Assembly (NCBI RefSeq): GCF_002006355.2
Contig: NZ_CP096980.1
Coordinates: 1,984,001-2,048,000, forward strand
Length of the DNA stretch: 64,000 nucleotides
Reading direction: 5' to 3'
Source: Clostridium felsineum DSM 794
GTDB lineage: Bacteria; Bacillota; Clostridia; Clostridiales; Clostridiaceae
The notes beneath the pieces were generated by a model. That model did not search any database, had not been told where the DNA came from, and worked only from the letters and a program-made list of their open reading frames with translations. Shown piece after piece: positions 1 to 8,613 of this stretch. The translations under genes and the position numbers were made by a program. How positions within the stretch are numbered: position 1 is the stretch's first letter; every line of letters starts with the position of its first letter.

Positions 1-174
1 GATGAGTATGGAATAGTAATACCATTAAATTCATTAACCGATTTGGAAACTTGTACAGTTAAAATTATAAATGTATTATCTAGTTTAGGAAATAACTCAA
101 CAGAATTTAAAGATAAGATAGTTGGGAATTTAATAAACATAATTTATAAAAGTAGTTTAAATAAAAATTATTGA
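1..174 (+). CDS. 3' end of an unrecognised gene (partial)
   Basis: An open frame enters from the left edge and ends at a TGA after 57 codons (starts DEYGIVIPLN, ends SLNKNY). I do not recognise a family. The visible part has no transmembrane segment and looks like the soluble C-terminal end of a protein. The 5' end is outside the window. It is followed by about 250 bp before the glpF promoter. Confidence 0.5.
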   Translation, partial: DEYGIVIPLNSLTDLETCTVKIINVLSSLGNNSTEFKDKIVGNLINIIYKSSLNKNY

Positions 175-424
175 AGTAATTGTATATGAAAAATGAAATA
201 GCATCAGTTAAACCACTATGTCTAGAAGTTAACGATTATTAAAGAATTATAAAAAAAAATCATTAATATCAAAGAAATTTTTATTTAATATTTTAGGAGC
301 AAGATAAAAGTCTAATGGCTAATTAAAAAGGCTTGTAAGGGTAAAAGTCAAATGTAACCATAAGATGAAAAAGGCGTATTAATAGGCTGAAACAATCAAT
401 GATGTGTTATTTTATTAACTAATG

Positions 425-453
425 TTGACACTACAAGATAAATATGTGATACT
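425..453 (+). promoter_or_regulatory. Likely sigma-A promoter of glpF
   Basis: A perfect TTGACA (425-430) is followed after 17 nt by GATACT (448-453), with an upstream TG (445-446) that would make an extended -10. A transcript from here would carry a leader of about 310 nt before glpF, which is long enough for RNA-level control. The motifs are seen; function is inferred. Confidence 0.55.
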
Positions 454-504
454 AATTATAACAAGTAAACATTTACATTAAAACTAGAAGAAATTCAAAA
501 TATA

Positions 505-675
505 GGCTATAGAGAATTTAGAGAATAAGCCGTGTAAAACTGAATTTACTTAGTAAATATTATTAAGTTTAGTTGTACTTAAATGTATTATCTTTAATAA
601 TAGCTAAGTAAATTTCAAATATCTATCTTATGAGTATTTTTTAAGATAGGATAAGTTTTATGCGGCTATTATTTT
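505..675 (+). promoter_or_regulatory. Structured glpF leader region
   Basis: The leader between the promoter and glpF holds an AGAGAA-TAGAG-AAGC motif (511-530) close to one in the glpA leader (3706-3724). It also has a 10-bp stem with two wobbles (539-548/564-573) and a larger structure whose outer stem (596-605/664-673) encloses an 8-bp hairpin (623-630/642-649). GlpP-family proteins act on glp leader RNAs in Bacillus, so this is a candidate target. No long T-run follows the outer stem, so a terminator is not certain. Confidence 0.35.
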
Positions 676-769
676 GTAAAAATTCATATAGTATAGGTTT
701 TGGGGGGATAGCTCTTTAAGAAAATATAGTAAGTTAAGTTGATTTTACAATTTAAGAGGAGTTGATGCT

Positions 770-1474
770 ATGACAATTTTTTTTGCAGAATTAGTAGGTA
801 CTTTATTGCTTATTCTTTTAGGTGATGGTGTTGTCGCCAATGTTGTTCTTAAAAACTCAAAAGGTCATGCTTCGGGGTGGATAGTAATATCAATGGGATG
901 GGCTTTTGCAGTAGCAATTCCAGCTCTTATATTTGGAAGTTATAGTGGAGCGCATTTCAATCCTGCATTAACAATTGCACTTGCGGTAATAGGAAAAGTA
1001 GCTTGGAGTAAAGTACCGATTTATTTAGCAGGTCAATTTATTGGAGCTTTTTTAGGAGCAGTTTTAGTGTTTGTTTTGTATTATGATCAATTTAAAAGTA
1101 GTGAAAATAAAGCTGACAAGCTTGGAGTATTTTGTACAGGACCGGCTGTAAGAAACAGTTTAATTAATTTTTTATGTGAAGTTATTGGCACATGTGTATT
1201 AGTATTTGGAATTTTAGGAATGGGAGCACAAAATTTAAAGAATGGTATGGGAGTATTATTTGTAGGATTCTTAATTTTGGCAATTGGTCTTAGTTTAGGT
1301 GGCCCAACAGGATATGCTATTAATCCAGCTAGAGATTTAGGTCCAAGAATTGCACATGCAGTTTTACCTATACCCAATAAAGGTGATTCGGATTGGTCCT
1401 ATGCATGGATTCCAGTAATTGCTCCTATAGTAGGTGCTATAATGGGTGCAGTATTCTATATAATACTTTTCTAG
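770..1474 (+). CDS. glpF: Glycerol facilitator (aquaglyceroporin)
   Basis: A 234-residue MIP-family channel for glycerol diffusion across the cytoplasmic membrane. Both signature loops are visible: FNPALT with NPA at residues 64-66, and INPARDLGPR with NPA at 185-187. The Asp after NPAR (D189) is typical of glycerol facilitators rather than water-selective aquaporins. Six hydrophobic segments fit the family and the length is slightly short of E. coli GlpF. The start is the ATG after a GAGGAG site. It is first in a glpF-glpP-glpK order, so it feeds GlpK. Confidence is high. Confidence 0.95.
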   Translation: MTIFFAELVGTLLLILLGDGVVANVVLKNSKGHASGWIVISMGWAFAVAIPALIFGSYSGAHFNPALTIALAVIGKVAWSKVPIYLAGQFIGAFLGAVLVFVLYYDQFKSSENKADKLGVFCTGPAVRNSLINFLCEVIGTCVLVFGILGMGAQNLKNGMGVLFVGFLILAIGLSLGGPTGYAINPARDLGPRIAHAVLPIPNKGDSDWSYAWIPVIAPIVGAIMGAVFYIILF

Positions 1475-1527
1475 CATACAAATATAATATATAATTAAAA
1501 AGTACATAAGATGTATTAGAATATAAA

Positions 1528-1541
1528 AGACAACGTTTACT
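1528..1541 (+). promoter_or_regulatory. Possible CcpA cre-like site before glpP
   Basis: The sequence ACAACGTTTACT lies just before the glpP ribosome site. On the opposite strand it reads AGTAAACGTTGTCT, which matches the CcpA operator pattern except at its end bases. Because it sits inside the operon it could act as a roadblock. Motif only. Confidence 0.3.
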
Positions 1542-1552
1542 TGGAGGCATTT

Positions 1553-2110
1553 ATGAATATTAAAGAATTATTAGAAGAAAACCCTATAATAGCAGCAGTA
1601 AAAAATCAGGAACAACTAGAGTTAGCAGTAAACTCGGAAATTCAAATCATATTTGTTCTATTTGGGGACATAGTCAGCATAAAAGAAATAAGTAAAGTTA
1701 TAAAAGCCAAAAATAAAATAGGAATAATTCATATTGATTTGGTAGAAGGATTAACTAATAAGGAAGTTGTTATAAGATATATAAAAGAAGAAACTGAATT
1801 TGATGGGATAATCAGTACAAAGTCCCAAATTGTAAAAAATGCTATAAAGCATAATTTAATAGCAGTTCAAAGAGTTTTTATTTTCGATACTATTTCATTA
1901 AACAATGTTAAGAATCATATTATCTCTGAATGTGATGCAATAGAGGTATTACCAGGAGTAATTCCAAAGGTACTTAGAATTATTGCAAAGCATTCCAATA
2001 AGCCAGTAGTTGCTGGTGGATTAATTGAAACAAAAGAGGAAGTAATTGAGGCTTTACAATCTGGGGCAACCTGTGTATCTACAACTAGGAAAGAGATTTG
2101 GGAAATGTAA
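1553..2110 (+). CDS. glpP: Glycerol uptake operon antiterminator GlpP
   Basis: A 185-residue member of the GlpP family, the RNA-binding antiterminator that in Bacillus responds to glycerol-3-phosphate and lets transcription pass leader terminators. Recognisable blocks are HIDLVEG (about 60-66), VQRVFIFD (about 105), EVLPGVIPKV (about 130) and VVAGGLIETKEEV (about 151). The ATG at 1553 is preferred: the upstream TTG at 1541 overlaps the GGAGG ribosome site itself. It lies between glpF and glpK. A terminator in the leader of the following glpA-like operon is its most obvious target. Confidence 0.9.
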   Translation: MNIKELLEENPIIAAVKNQEQLELAVNSEIQIIFVLFGDIVSIKEISKVIKAKNKIGIIHIDLVEGLTNKEVVIRYIKEETEFDGIISTKSQIVKNAIKHNLIAVQRVFIFDTISLNNVKNHIISECDAIEVLPGVIPKVLRIIAKHSNKPVVAGGLIETKEEVIEALQSGATCVSTTRKEIWEM

Positions 2111-2140
2111 AGTGTTAAAATTTTAGAAAGTTGGTGTACT

Positions 2141-3637
2141 ATGAAAAAATATATAATGGCATTAGATCAAGGAACTACAAGTTCGAGAGCAATAATATTT
2201 GACCATGAGCAAAATATATTAGAAATTAGTCAAAAGGAATTTACACAAATTTATCCTAATAAAGGATGGGTGGAGCATAATCCTTTAGAAATATGGTCAA
2301 GTCAATATGGTGTTTTGCAAGAAGTAATGGCAAAAGCTAATATAACTCAAGAAGATATTGTAGCAATAGGTATTACTAATCAAAGAGAAACAACAATTGT
2401 TTGGGATAAAAACACAGGAGAACCTGTTTATAATGCTATTGTATGGCAGTGTAGAAGAACAGCAGATATAGTGGAAGAGCTTAAAGCTGATATGGATTTT
2501 TCTAATTATGTAAAAGAAAATACAGGGCTAATATTAGATGCATATTTTTCAGCAACAAAAATAAATTGGATATTAGATAATGTTGAGGGTGCAAGAGAAA
2601 GAGCTGAAAAAGGTGAATTATTATTTGGTACAGTTGATACTTGGCTTGTTTGGAAGCTTACCAATGGTAAAGTACATGTAACCGATTACACAAATGCGTC
2701 TAGAACTATGCTCTATAATATAAAAGAATTAAAATGGGACGAAAGAATTTTAGAAAAACTTAATATTCCAAAATCAATGCTGCCAGAGGTTAAAAATTCA
2801 TCTGAGGTTTATGGATATACAAATCTTGGAGGTAAGGGTGGCATTAGAGTACCAATAGCAGGTATGGCAGGAGATCAACAATGTGCATTATTCGGTCAAA
2901 CTTGCTTTGAAGAAGGTAGTGTTAAAAATACTTATGGCACAGGATGTTTTTTACTTATGAATACAGGAGAAAAAATGATTCAAAGTAAAAATGGTCTAGT
3001 AACAACAATTGCAATTGGATTAGAAGGAAAGGTTCAATATGCATTAGAAGGTTCGGTATTTATAGGTGGTGCAGTTATCCAATGGATTAGAGATGAACTT
3101 AAATTAGTTAGTGAAGCTGCAGATACAGAGTATTTTGCTAAAAAGGTAAAGGATAATGGTGGAGTATATGTTGTACCAGCTTTTACTGGTCTTGGAGCTC
3201 CATATTGGGATATGTATGCTAGAGGTGCAATTTTTGGACTAACAAGAGGTGCAAATAGAAACCATATAATTAGAGCGGCACTTGAATCTATTGCATATCA
3301 ATCCCGAGATCTTATAGATGCAATGAAAGAAGATTCAGAATGTGAAATTACAAGAATTAAGGTTGATGGAGGCGCTAGTAGAAATAATTTATTAATGCAG
3401 TTCCAAGCAGATATTACAGGAACAGAAGTTGTAAGACCTATAATAACTGAAACAACAGCACTTGGTGCAGCATATTTAGCAGGACTTGCGGTGGGCTTTT
3501 GGAAATCAAAAGAAGAAATTGCTGAGAAGTGGTCTGTAAGTGAAGTTTATACTCCAGATTTAGATGAAAATGAGAAGATAAGGTTATATAAAGGTTGGAA
3601 AAATGCAGTTAAAAGAGTTCAGGGCTGGGAAGAATAA
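2141..3637 (+). CDS. glpK: Glycerol kinase
   Basis: A 498-residue FGGY kinase that phosphorylates glycerol to sn-glycerol-3-phosphate using ATP. The N-terminal phosphate motif DQGTTSSR (9-16), the central GMAGDQQCALFGQ and the C-terminal DGGASRNN are intact. The segment before GMAGDQQ reads NLGGKGGIRVPIAG, like enteric GlpK. Enterococcal and Bacillus enzymes carry a YHFYG His there that is phosphorylated by the PTS, and it is absent here, so HPr activation is unlikely by that route. It follows glpP by 30 bp with only a weak ribosome site. Confidence 0.96.
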   Translation: MKKYIMALDQGTTSSRAIIFDHEQNILEISQKEFTQIYPNKGWVEHNPLEIWSSQYGVLQEVMAKANITQEDIVAIGITNQRETTIVWDKNTGEPVYNAIVWQCRRTADIVEELKADMDFSNYVKENTGLILDAYFSATKINWILDNVEGARERAEKGELLFGTVDTWLVWKLTNGKVHVTDYTNASRTMLYNIKELKWDERILEKLNIPKSMLPEVKNSSEVYGYTNLGGKGGIRVPIAGMAGDQQCALFGQTCFEEGSVKNTYGTGCFLLMNTGEKMIQSKNGLVTTIAIGLEGKVQYALEGSVFIGGAVIQWIRDELKLVSEAADTEYFAKKVKDNGGVYVVPAFTGLGAPYWDMYARGAIFGLTRGANRNHIIRAALESIAYQSRDLIDAMKEDSECEITRIKVDGGASRNNLLMQFQADITGTEVVRPIITETTALGAAYLAGLAVGFWKSKEEIAEKWSVSEVYTPDLDENEKIRLYKGWKNAVKRVQGWEE

Positions 3638-3649
3638 ATTTTGTATTTA

Positions 3650-3679
3650 TTGGACAAAAATAGTTTTCTATGATATAAT
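3650..3679 (+). promoter_or_regulatory. Promoter of the glpA-like operon
   Basis: TTGGAC (3650-3655) and TATAAT (3674-3679) are separated by 18 nt, with TG at 3671-3672 giving an extended -10. It lies in the gap after glpK and would start RNA near 3686, upstream of the leader terminator. Confidence 0.7.
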
Positions 3680-3705
3680 ATAAGTAAAATTAAATATAAA
3701 TGCTT

Positions 3706-3769
3706 AGAGAAAATAGAGTCAAGCATAAAACTTTGGTGATTACACCTTTGTTTTTGCTTGGCTTTTTTA
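3706..3769 (+). terminator. Leader terminator/antiterminator before glpA-like gene
   Basis: AGTCAAGCA (3717-3725) pairs with TGCTTGGCT (3755-3763) and is followed by a T-run, with a small GGTG/CACC hairpin in the loop. The AGAGAA-TAGAG motif directly upstream resembles one in the glpF leader. The promoter lies upstream and the gene 75 bp downstream. This is therefore an attenuator, and the glpP gene nearby makes GlpP-dependent antitermination the natural reading (established for glpD in Bacillus, inferred here). Confidence 0.75.
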
Positions 3770-3842
3770 TGTTTAAATCAGGGTGTACATAAAGATTATA
3801 ATTAAAATTTTAAGAGTCTTATAATTAGAGGGAGGATTTAAT

Positions 3843-5270
3843 ATGTATGATGTTGCAATAATTGGAGCGGGTGTTATTGGGTGCTCAATATTTAGAGAAT
3901 TAACAAAATACAATTTAAAGGTAGTTGTTTTAGAAAAAGAAAGAGATGTCTCCATGGGAACAAGTAAAGCAAACTCTGCAATAGTTCATGCAGGATATGA
4001 TCCTGAAGAAGGTACGTTAATGGCAAAGTACAATGTAAAAGGAAATGAGATGTTTGAAGAGTTATGCAAAGAACTAAGTGTACCTTTTAAAAGAAATGGA
4101 TCCTTAGTTTTAGCTTTTGATAAAGAAGATATGTCTAAGGTAAAGCATCTTTATGAAAATGGAACTAAGTTAGGTGTAAAAGGATTAAAAATTTTAAATA
4201 AAGCTGAAGTACTAGACATGGAACCAAATCTTAATGAGGAAATAGAAGGAGCATTATATGCGCCAACTGGTGGTATAGTAGGTCCCTTTGAATATACAAT
4301 TGCATTAGCAGAAAACGGAGTCCAAAATGATGGAGAAATAAAATTAAAGAAAGAAGTTGTTTCAATAAAAAAGGATGGTACGTTTAAAATCTTAACTAAA
4401 GATGGAGAAACAATTGAAGCAAAATTTGTAATAAATGCGGCAGGAGTTTATGCAGATAAAATTCATAACCTCATTTGCAAGGAAAGTTTTAAGATATCTC
4501 CAAGAAGTGGTGAATATTTTGTAATGGATAAAAGCCAAGGAAACGTTGTAAGTCATACAATCTTCCAATGTCCATCAAAACTCGGTAAGGGAGTTTTAAT
4601 AACACCAACCGTACATGGCAATTTACTTGTGGGACCTGATGCTAGGGATGTGGAAGATAAAGAGGACTTGGGAACTATTTCAGAAGGACTTAACCACGTA
4701 AGGGAAGCTTCTATGCGTTCTACAAAAGAAGTGAATTTTAGAGAGTCTATAAGAAATTTTGCAGGACTTAGAGCTAATCCAGATACAGGAGATTTTATAG
4801 TTGAAGAAAATGATGAGGTTAAAGGTTTTATTGATGTGGCAGGAATGAAATCACCAGGCTTATCATCAGCACCAGCTATTGCTCTAGATGTAGTTAACAT
4901 ACTAAATGCAGCAGGTTGTAGTTTAGAAAAGAAAGAAAATTTTGTTAATAAAAGAGAACAAATTCACTTTATGGAGTTATCGCCTGAAGAAAAAGCAGAA
5001 TTAATAAAGAAGAATTATATGTATGGAAGAATAATATGTAGATGCGAAAGTATAACAGAAGGCGAAATTGTAGCTGCAATTAAAAGAAGCTTTGGAGTAC
5101 TTTCTTTAGATGGAATTAAGAGAAGATGTAGACCAGGAATGGGAAGATGTCAGGGTGGTTTCTGTGGACCAAGAGTTCAAGAAATAATAGCAAGAGAATA
5201 TAAGGTTCCACTAGAAAGTGTGGTTTTGGAAAAGGATAATTCTTATATTTTATTAGGAAAAACTAAATAG
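3843..5270 (+). CDS. glpA: FAD-dependent glycerol-3-phosphate dehydrogenase with BFD [2Fe-2S] domain
   Basis: A 475-residue flavoprotein expected to oxidise glycerol-3-phosphate to dihydroxyacetone phosphate. The N-terminal FAD fold shows GAGVIGCS (about 8-15), followed by a DAO-type body. The C-terminal part is a BFD-like iron-sulfur domain with cysteines at 399, 401, 429, 436 and 441, as in anaerobic GlpA. It starts at the ATG after AGGGAGG. It is first of three closely spaced genes (gaps of 16 and 1 bp) that together resemble an anaerobic GlpABC-like assembly. Expression is probably gated by the leader terminator upstream. Confidence 0.88.
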   Translation: MYDVAIIGAGVIGCSIFRELTKYNLKVVVLEKERDVSMGTSKANSAIVHAGYDPEEGTLMAKYNVKGNEMFEELCKELSVPFKRNGSLVLAFDKEDMSKVKHLYENGTKLGVKGLKILNKAEVLDMEPNLNEEIEGALYAPTGGIVGPFEYTIALAENGVQNDGEIKLKKEVVSIKKDGTFKILTKDGETIEAKFVINAAGVYADKIHNLICKESFKISPRSGEYFVMDKSQGNVVSHTIFQCPSKLGKGVLITPTVHGNLLVGPDARDVEDKEDLGTISEGLNHVREASMRSTKEVNFRESIRNFAGLRANPDTGDFIVEENDEVKGFIDVAGMKSPGLSSAPAIALDVVNILNAAGCSLEKKENFVNKREQIHFMELSPEEKAELIKKNYMYGRIICRCESITEGEIVAAIKRSFGVLSLDGIKRRCRPGMGRCQGGFCGPRVQEIIAREYKVPLESVVLEKDNSYILLGKTK

Positions 5271-5286
5271 AAGGTGAGGTAGAATT

Positions 5287-6540
5287 ATGAACTACGAATT
5301 AATAGTTGTTGGTGGAGGACCAGCAGGTCTTGCGGCAGCATATGAGGCATATAACAAGGGAATAAAAAATATTTTAATTTTAGAGAGAGATAAAGAACTT
5401 GGTGGTATACTAAATCAATGCATTCATAATGGTTTTGGACTACACACCTTTAAAGAGGAGCTTACAGGACCTGAATATGCAGATAGATTTATTGAAATGG
5501 TTAAGGACACTAATGTAGAGGTTAAACTCAATACTATGGTACTTGAGATAACAAAGGATAAAAAAGTTTATGCTATAAATTCAGAAGAAGGCTATATGGA
5601 GCTTCAAGCTAAGGCAATAATTCTTTCTATGGGTTGTAGAGAGAGAACTAGAGGAGCTATTAATATACCAGGAGATAGACCAGCAGGTGTGTTTACAGCA
5701 GGTGCAGCTCAAAGATATATTAATGTAGAAGGATATATGCCAGGAAAAGAAGTTGTTATTTTAGGATCAGGAGATATAGGTCTTATAATGGCAAGAAGAA
5801 TGACGCTTGAAGGAGCAAAGGTTAGGGCTGTGGTTGAATTATGCCCATATTCAAATGGCTTAAATAGAAATATAGTTCAGTGCTTAAACGATTACGATAT
5901 ACCACTATATTTATCTCATACAGTTACAGATATCATTGGAAAAGAAAGAGTTGAGAAAGTAATAATAGCTAAAGTGGATGAAAATAGAAGACCAATTAAA
6001 GGTACAGAAATTGAATTTGATGCGGATACATTATTATTATCAGTTGGTTTAATTCCAGAAAACGAGCTATCCTCTAATGCAGGAATAGAGTTAGATAGAA
6101 GAACAAATGGGTTAAAGGTTACTGAAAGTATGGAAACTTCTGTAGATGGAATATTTGCCTGTGGTAATGTAGTGCATGTTCATGATTTAGTTGATTTTGT
6201 AACAGAAGAATCAAAACGTACAGGAATTTCAGCTGCAAGATATATTAAAGGTGAACTGAAAAAAGACAAGTATGTAAATATAATAAATGGTACAAATGTT
6301 AATTATACAGTTCCTCAAAAGCTTAATGTAGATGATGTAGAGGATAAGTTAACTATATTTATGAGAGTAAATAATATATATCATAATAAAGCATTAGTGG
6401 TTAGAAGTAAAGATGTGGTTATAGCTAAGTTTAAGAGAGCTCATTTGGCACCATCAGAAATGGAAAAAGTGGTTTTAAGCAAGGTTTTTCTAGATAAAAT
6501 TAAGGATGATATAACAATATCATTAGAGGATGGTGAATAA
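5287..6540 (+). CDS. NAD(P)/FAD-dependent oxidoreductase, glycerol operon
   Basis: A 417-residue pyridine-nucleotide-disulfide-type oxidoreductase. The FAD motif GGGPAGLAAAYEA is at about 9-21, a second nucleotide fold starts near LGSGDIGLIMARR, and SVDGIFACGNVVHVHD closes the FAD site. NQCIHNGFG holds a Cys near the flavin. It is the middle gene of the glpA-like trio and probably passes electrons between the dehydrogenase and NAD(P) or another acceptor. The substrate is not visible from sequence; the role is inferred from context. Confidence 0.82.
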   Translation: MNYELIVVGGGPAGLAAAYEAYNKGIKNILILERDKELGGILNQCIHNGFGLHTFKEELTGPEYADRFIEMVKDTNVEVKLNTMVLEITKDKKVYAINSEEGYMELQAKAIILSMGCRERTRGAINIPGDRPAGVFTAGAAQRYINVEGYMPGKEVVILGSGDIGLIMARRMTLEGAKVRAVVELCPYSNGLNRNIVQCLNDYDIPLYLSHTVTDIIGKERVEKVIIAKVDENRRPIKGTEIEFDADTLLLSVGLIPENELSSNAGIELDRRTNGLKVTESMETSVDGIFACGNVVHVHDLVDFVTEESKRTGISAARYIKGELKKDKYVNIINGTNVNYTVPQKLNVDDVEDKLTIFMRVNNIYHNKALVVRSKDVVIAKFKRAHLAPSEMEKVVLSKVFLDKIKDDITISLEDGE

Positions 6541-6541
6541 G

Positions 6542-6895
6542 ATGGAAAGAGAATTAATATGTATTTGTTGTCCTAAGGGATGTCATTTAAAGGTTGATGA
6601 TAAAAGTTTAAAGGTAGAAGGAAATAGTTGCCCTAGAGGTGCTGAATATGGAGTTAATGAAATTACAAATCCAGTTAGAATAATAACTTCAACAGTTAAA
6701 GTAGAAAAAGGGGATGCGGTAGTAGTCACGGTAAAGACTAAAGAGCCAATACCTAAAAAGCTTACTATGAAATGTATGGAGGAGATTAATAAAGCAGTAG
6801 TAACTGCGCCTGTTAAGATAGGAGATATTGTAATTAAAGATGTACTCAAAACAGGTGTAGATGTTGTTGCAACTAAAAACATATCCTGCATATAA
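6542..6895 (+). CDS. DUF1667 cysteine-rich protein of the glycerol operon
   Basis: A 117-residue protein with cysteines C7, C9, C10 and C14 (CICCPKGC) plus C30 in SCPRG, as in the DUF1667 family that accompanies GlpA-like dehydrogenases. The cysteines suggest a metal or iron-sulfur site; this is inference. The ATG at 6542 is preferred over an upstream GTG at 6530, because the AGAGG ribosome site lies at about 6525-6530. It starts 1 bp after the previous stop, so translation is probably coupled. Confidence 0.8.
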   Translation: MERELICICCPKGCHLKVDDKSLKVEGNSCPRGAEYGVNEITNPVRIITSTVKVEKGDAVVVTVKTKEPIPKKLTMKCMEEINKAVVTAPVKIGDIVIKDVLKTGVDVVATKNISCI

Positions 6896-6915
6896 AAAAA
6901 TAAAGAGAGATATAG

Positions 6916-6956
6916 AAAAAAGAGGTTGGAAATATAAATTTCTAATCTCTTTTTTA
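6916..6956 (+). terminator. Terminator of the glycerol operon
   Basis: A stem of about 15 bp (6916-6930 with 6941-6955, some G-T pairs) ends in a T-run, 20 bp after the DUF1667 stop. Confidence 0.85.
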
Positions 6957-7061
6957 ATTAAGTTAAGTATATGAGGGACCACTAATAATATGGTTTATTT
7001 TTTATGAATTATAATAAGTGGATATAATCTTATAATAGTAAGACTATTGGAGGTATGTAAA

Positions 7062-7283
7062 ATGATACAAAGTATGGTTCTAACGCTTATAGGCTATATA
7101 CCAAATGCGCATCAATCATTAGCAATACTAGATAAATTAAAAGCTTTAATGTTCGTGGTTCCGGCTGTTGGTGTTGCAGTAGCCCTTTTAATATTTGTAT
7201 TTTTCTATAAGTTAACAGACGAAAAGTACAGAAATATTTTAGCCCAATTAAAAGAAAGAAGAGAGGGTAATGCTGTTAAATAG
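7062..7283 (+). pseudogene. C-terminal remnant of a GPH-family sugar symporter
   Basis: The 73-residue product has one strong membrane helix followed by FFYKLTDEKYRNILAQLKER, the usual C-terminal end of glycoside-pentoside-hexuronide:cation symporters. Family members are about 450 residues, so roughly the first 380 are missing and are not found in the 100 bp upstream. A good AGGAGGT site precedes the ATG, and TATAAT boxes lie upstream, so it may still be expressed. It stands just before a broken GH31 glycosidase, which suggests both belonged to one lost glycoside operon. Confidence 0.7.
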
Positions 7284-7325
7284 CTACAATACATAATTTA
7301 TTGAATATAACAGGAGGATAGTATA

Positions 7326-8249
7326 ATGAAAATAAGTACTAAAGTTATAAATATTAAAAAGATTGAGAATTTTTTGGGGATTGCTACTAATGCAGCTAAA
7401 TATAGAATTATACTTCTAAATGATGATATAATAAGAATCCGCTGCACCTTCAATAAAGAATTTGAAAAGGAGTAATCTTATGCTTTAGTTATGACTGCTT
7501 GGGAAGACGTTACAGATGATTTATTAGCTAAGGAAAGAATGAAAGTAAAAGCACTTAGCAGCGAGTATGACGATTTAGGTGATTATATTTTATTAGCTAC
7601 TAAAAATTTAAATATAAAGATTTATAAAGAACCATTTGGAATAGAGATTTTAGATAAGTTTGGTAATATATTGCATTCCGATTTGAGAGAAAAGGCTTAT
7701 AAGAAAGACCCCCATGGAAGATTGTACCATTATTCATGTATGTCAGATGAAGATTATTTTTATGGATTTGGTGAAAAATCTGGATATTTAAATAAGAGAA
7801 AAAGAAGAATGAGAATGCATAACTATGATACTTATGGATACGATTCAGAGTATACGGATCCATTATACAAGCATATACCATTTTATATTAAGTTTAATAG
7901 CGAAAATAATACAGCTAGTGGAATATTTTATAACAATTCTTATGATTCAATTTTTGATGTAGGATGTGAAAGATCAGGTTAAAAGATAAAATTCAATAAA
8001 GAAGGTAATTATAAGACAGAGGTTAAAGAAATGTTTGTAAATGTAATCTGCAAGGATATGGTTCCAAAAGAAGTTAAGTTTAAAGATAAAAAACTTCCTA
8101 TGTTCTTAGATAAAAAAGAATGGGAAAATAATGAATATGGTTGGTATTATGATATTGAACAGAGAACAGTAAAGATAAAATACAATAACATTGAAGGAGA
8201 TTATATATTGCATGTTGATTGTGATTTTAAGGATTTAATTGCAATGTAA
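7326..8249 (+). pseudogene. Broken GH31 alpha-glycosidase gene
   Basis: One reading frame from the ATG at 7326 to 8249 encodes recognisable GH31 pieces but is cut by in-frame TAA codons at 7473 and 7980. The middle part contains YFYGFGEKSGYLNKR and HIPFYIKFN, typical of the N-terminal domain. After the second stop the frame jumps to a C-terminal tail (YDIEQRTVKIKYNN). The whole catalytic barrel is missing, so about 1.4 kb was probably deleted, after ERSG. A normal enzyme is about 700-800 residues. The substrate (alpha-glucoside or alpha-xyloside) cannot be told. Confidence 0.8.
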
Positions 8250-8275
8250 TAAAATAAAAGGTTTAAAGCTTTAAA

Positions 8276-8332
8276 AATAAATTCATGCCCAAATGTTATG
8301 GATAACACATTTTCGCATGAGTTTATTTTTTC
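8276..8332 (+). terminator. Terminator after the GH31 remnant
   Basis: AAATTCATGC pairs with GCATGAGTTT, continued by AAATGT/ACATTT across small bulges, and is followed by ATTTTTT. It is the surviving end of the decayed operon. Confidence 0.7.
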
Positions 8333-8340
8333 AATAATTA

Positions 8341-8547
8341 CAGTAGATCATAAATCAAGAAATTGTAGAAACAAGTCATGGTGTAATAACAAAATTTATC
8401 TAGATTATTGCAGCTAAATTTAACATCAAGAGTGAAATTATGGGATTTGACACTAGTGAAATGAATTAAACTTGTGGGTCTAAAGGAAAGATAAAAACCA
8501 AAACAATAGGAATTTGTAGGGATTGTGGTGAAAAATTTAATGTCTAA
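8341..8547 (+). pseudogene. Degraded zinc-ribbon-like reading frame
   Basis: In one frame, stops at 8344, 8401 and 8467 interrupt an otherwise protein-like translation ending in TCGSKGKI then GICRDCGEKFNV and a TAA at 8545. The paired cysteines look like a zinc ribbon. No family is recognised; it could be chance. It lies between the dead glycosidase and the insertion sequence, a region of visible decay. Confidence 0.3.
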
Positions 8548-8605
8548 AAGTATTTCTATTAGATAATTTCATAATTAAAATTTGCATAATCAATTCAGTG
8601 TATTT

Positions 8606-8613
8606 ACAATGGG
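8606..8613. repeat. Left target-site duplication of IS copy 1
   Basis: ACAATGGG occurs directly left of the element and again at 10092-10099 directly right of it. An 8-bp duplication is normal for IS256-family insertion. Confidence 0.85.

Noticed and set aside
1087..1377. Open frames antisense to glpF and many other genes (for example 4553-4900, 13191-12835, 62385-61789 reversed)
   Set aside because: They lie wholly opposite well-recognised genes, lack ribosome sites and have no family-like motifs. They are shadows of the true frames.
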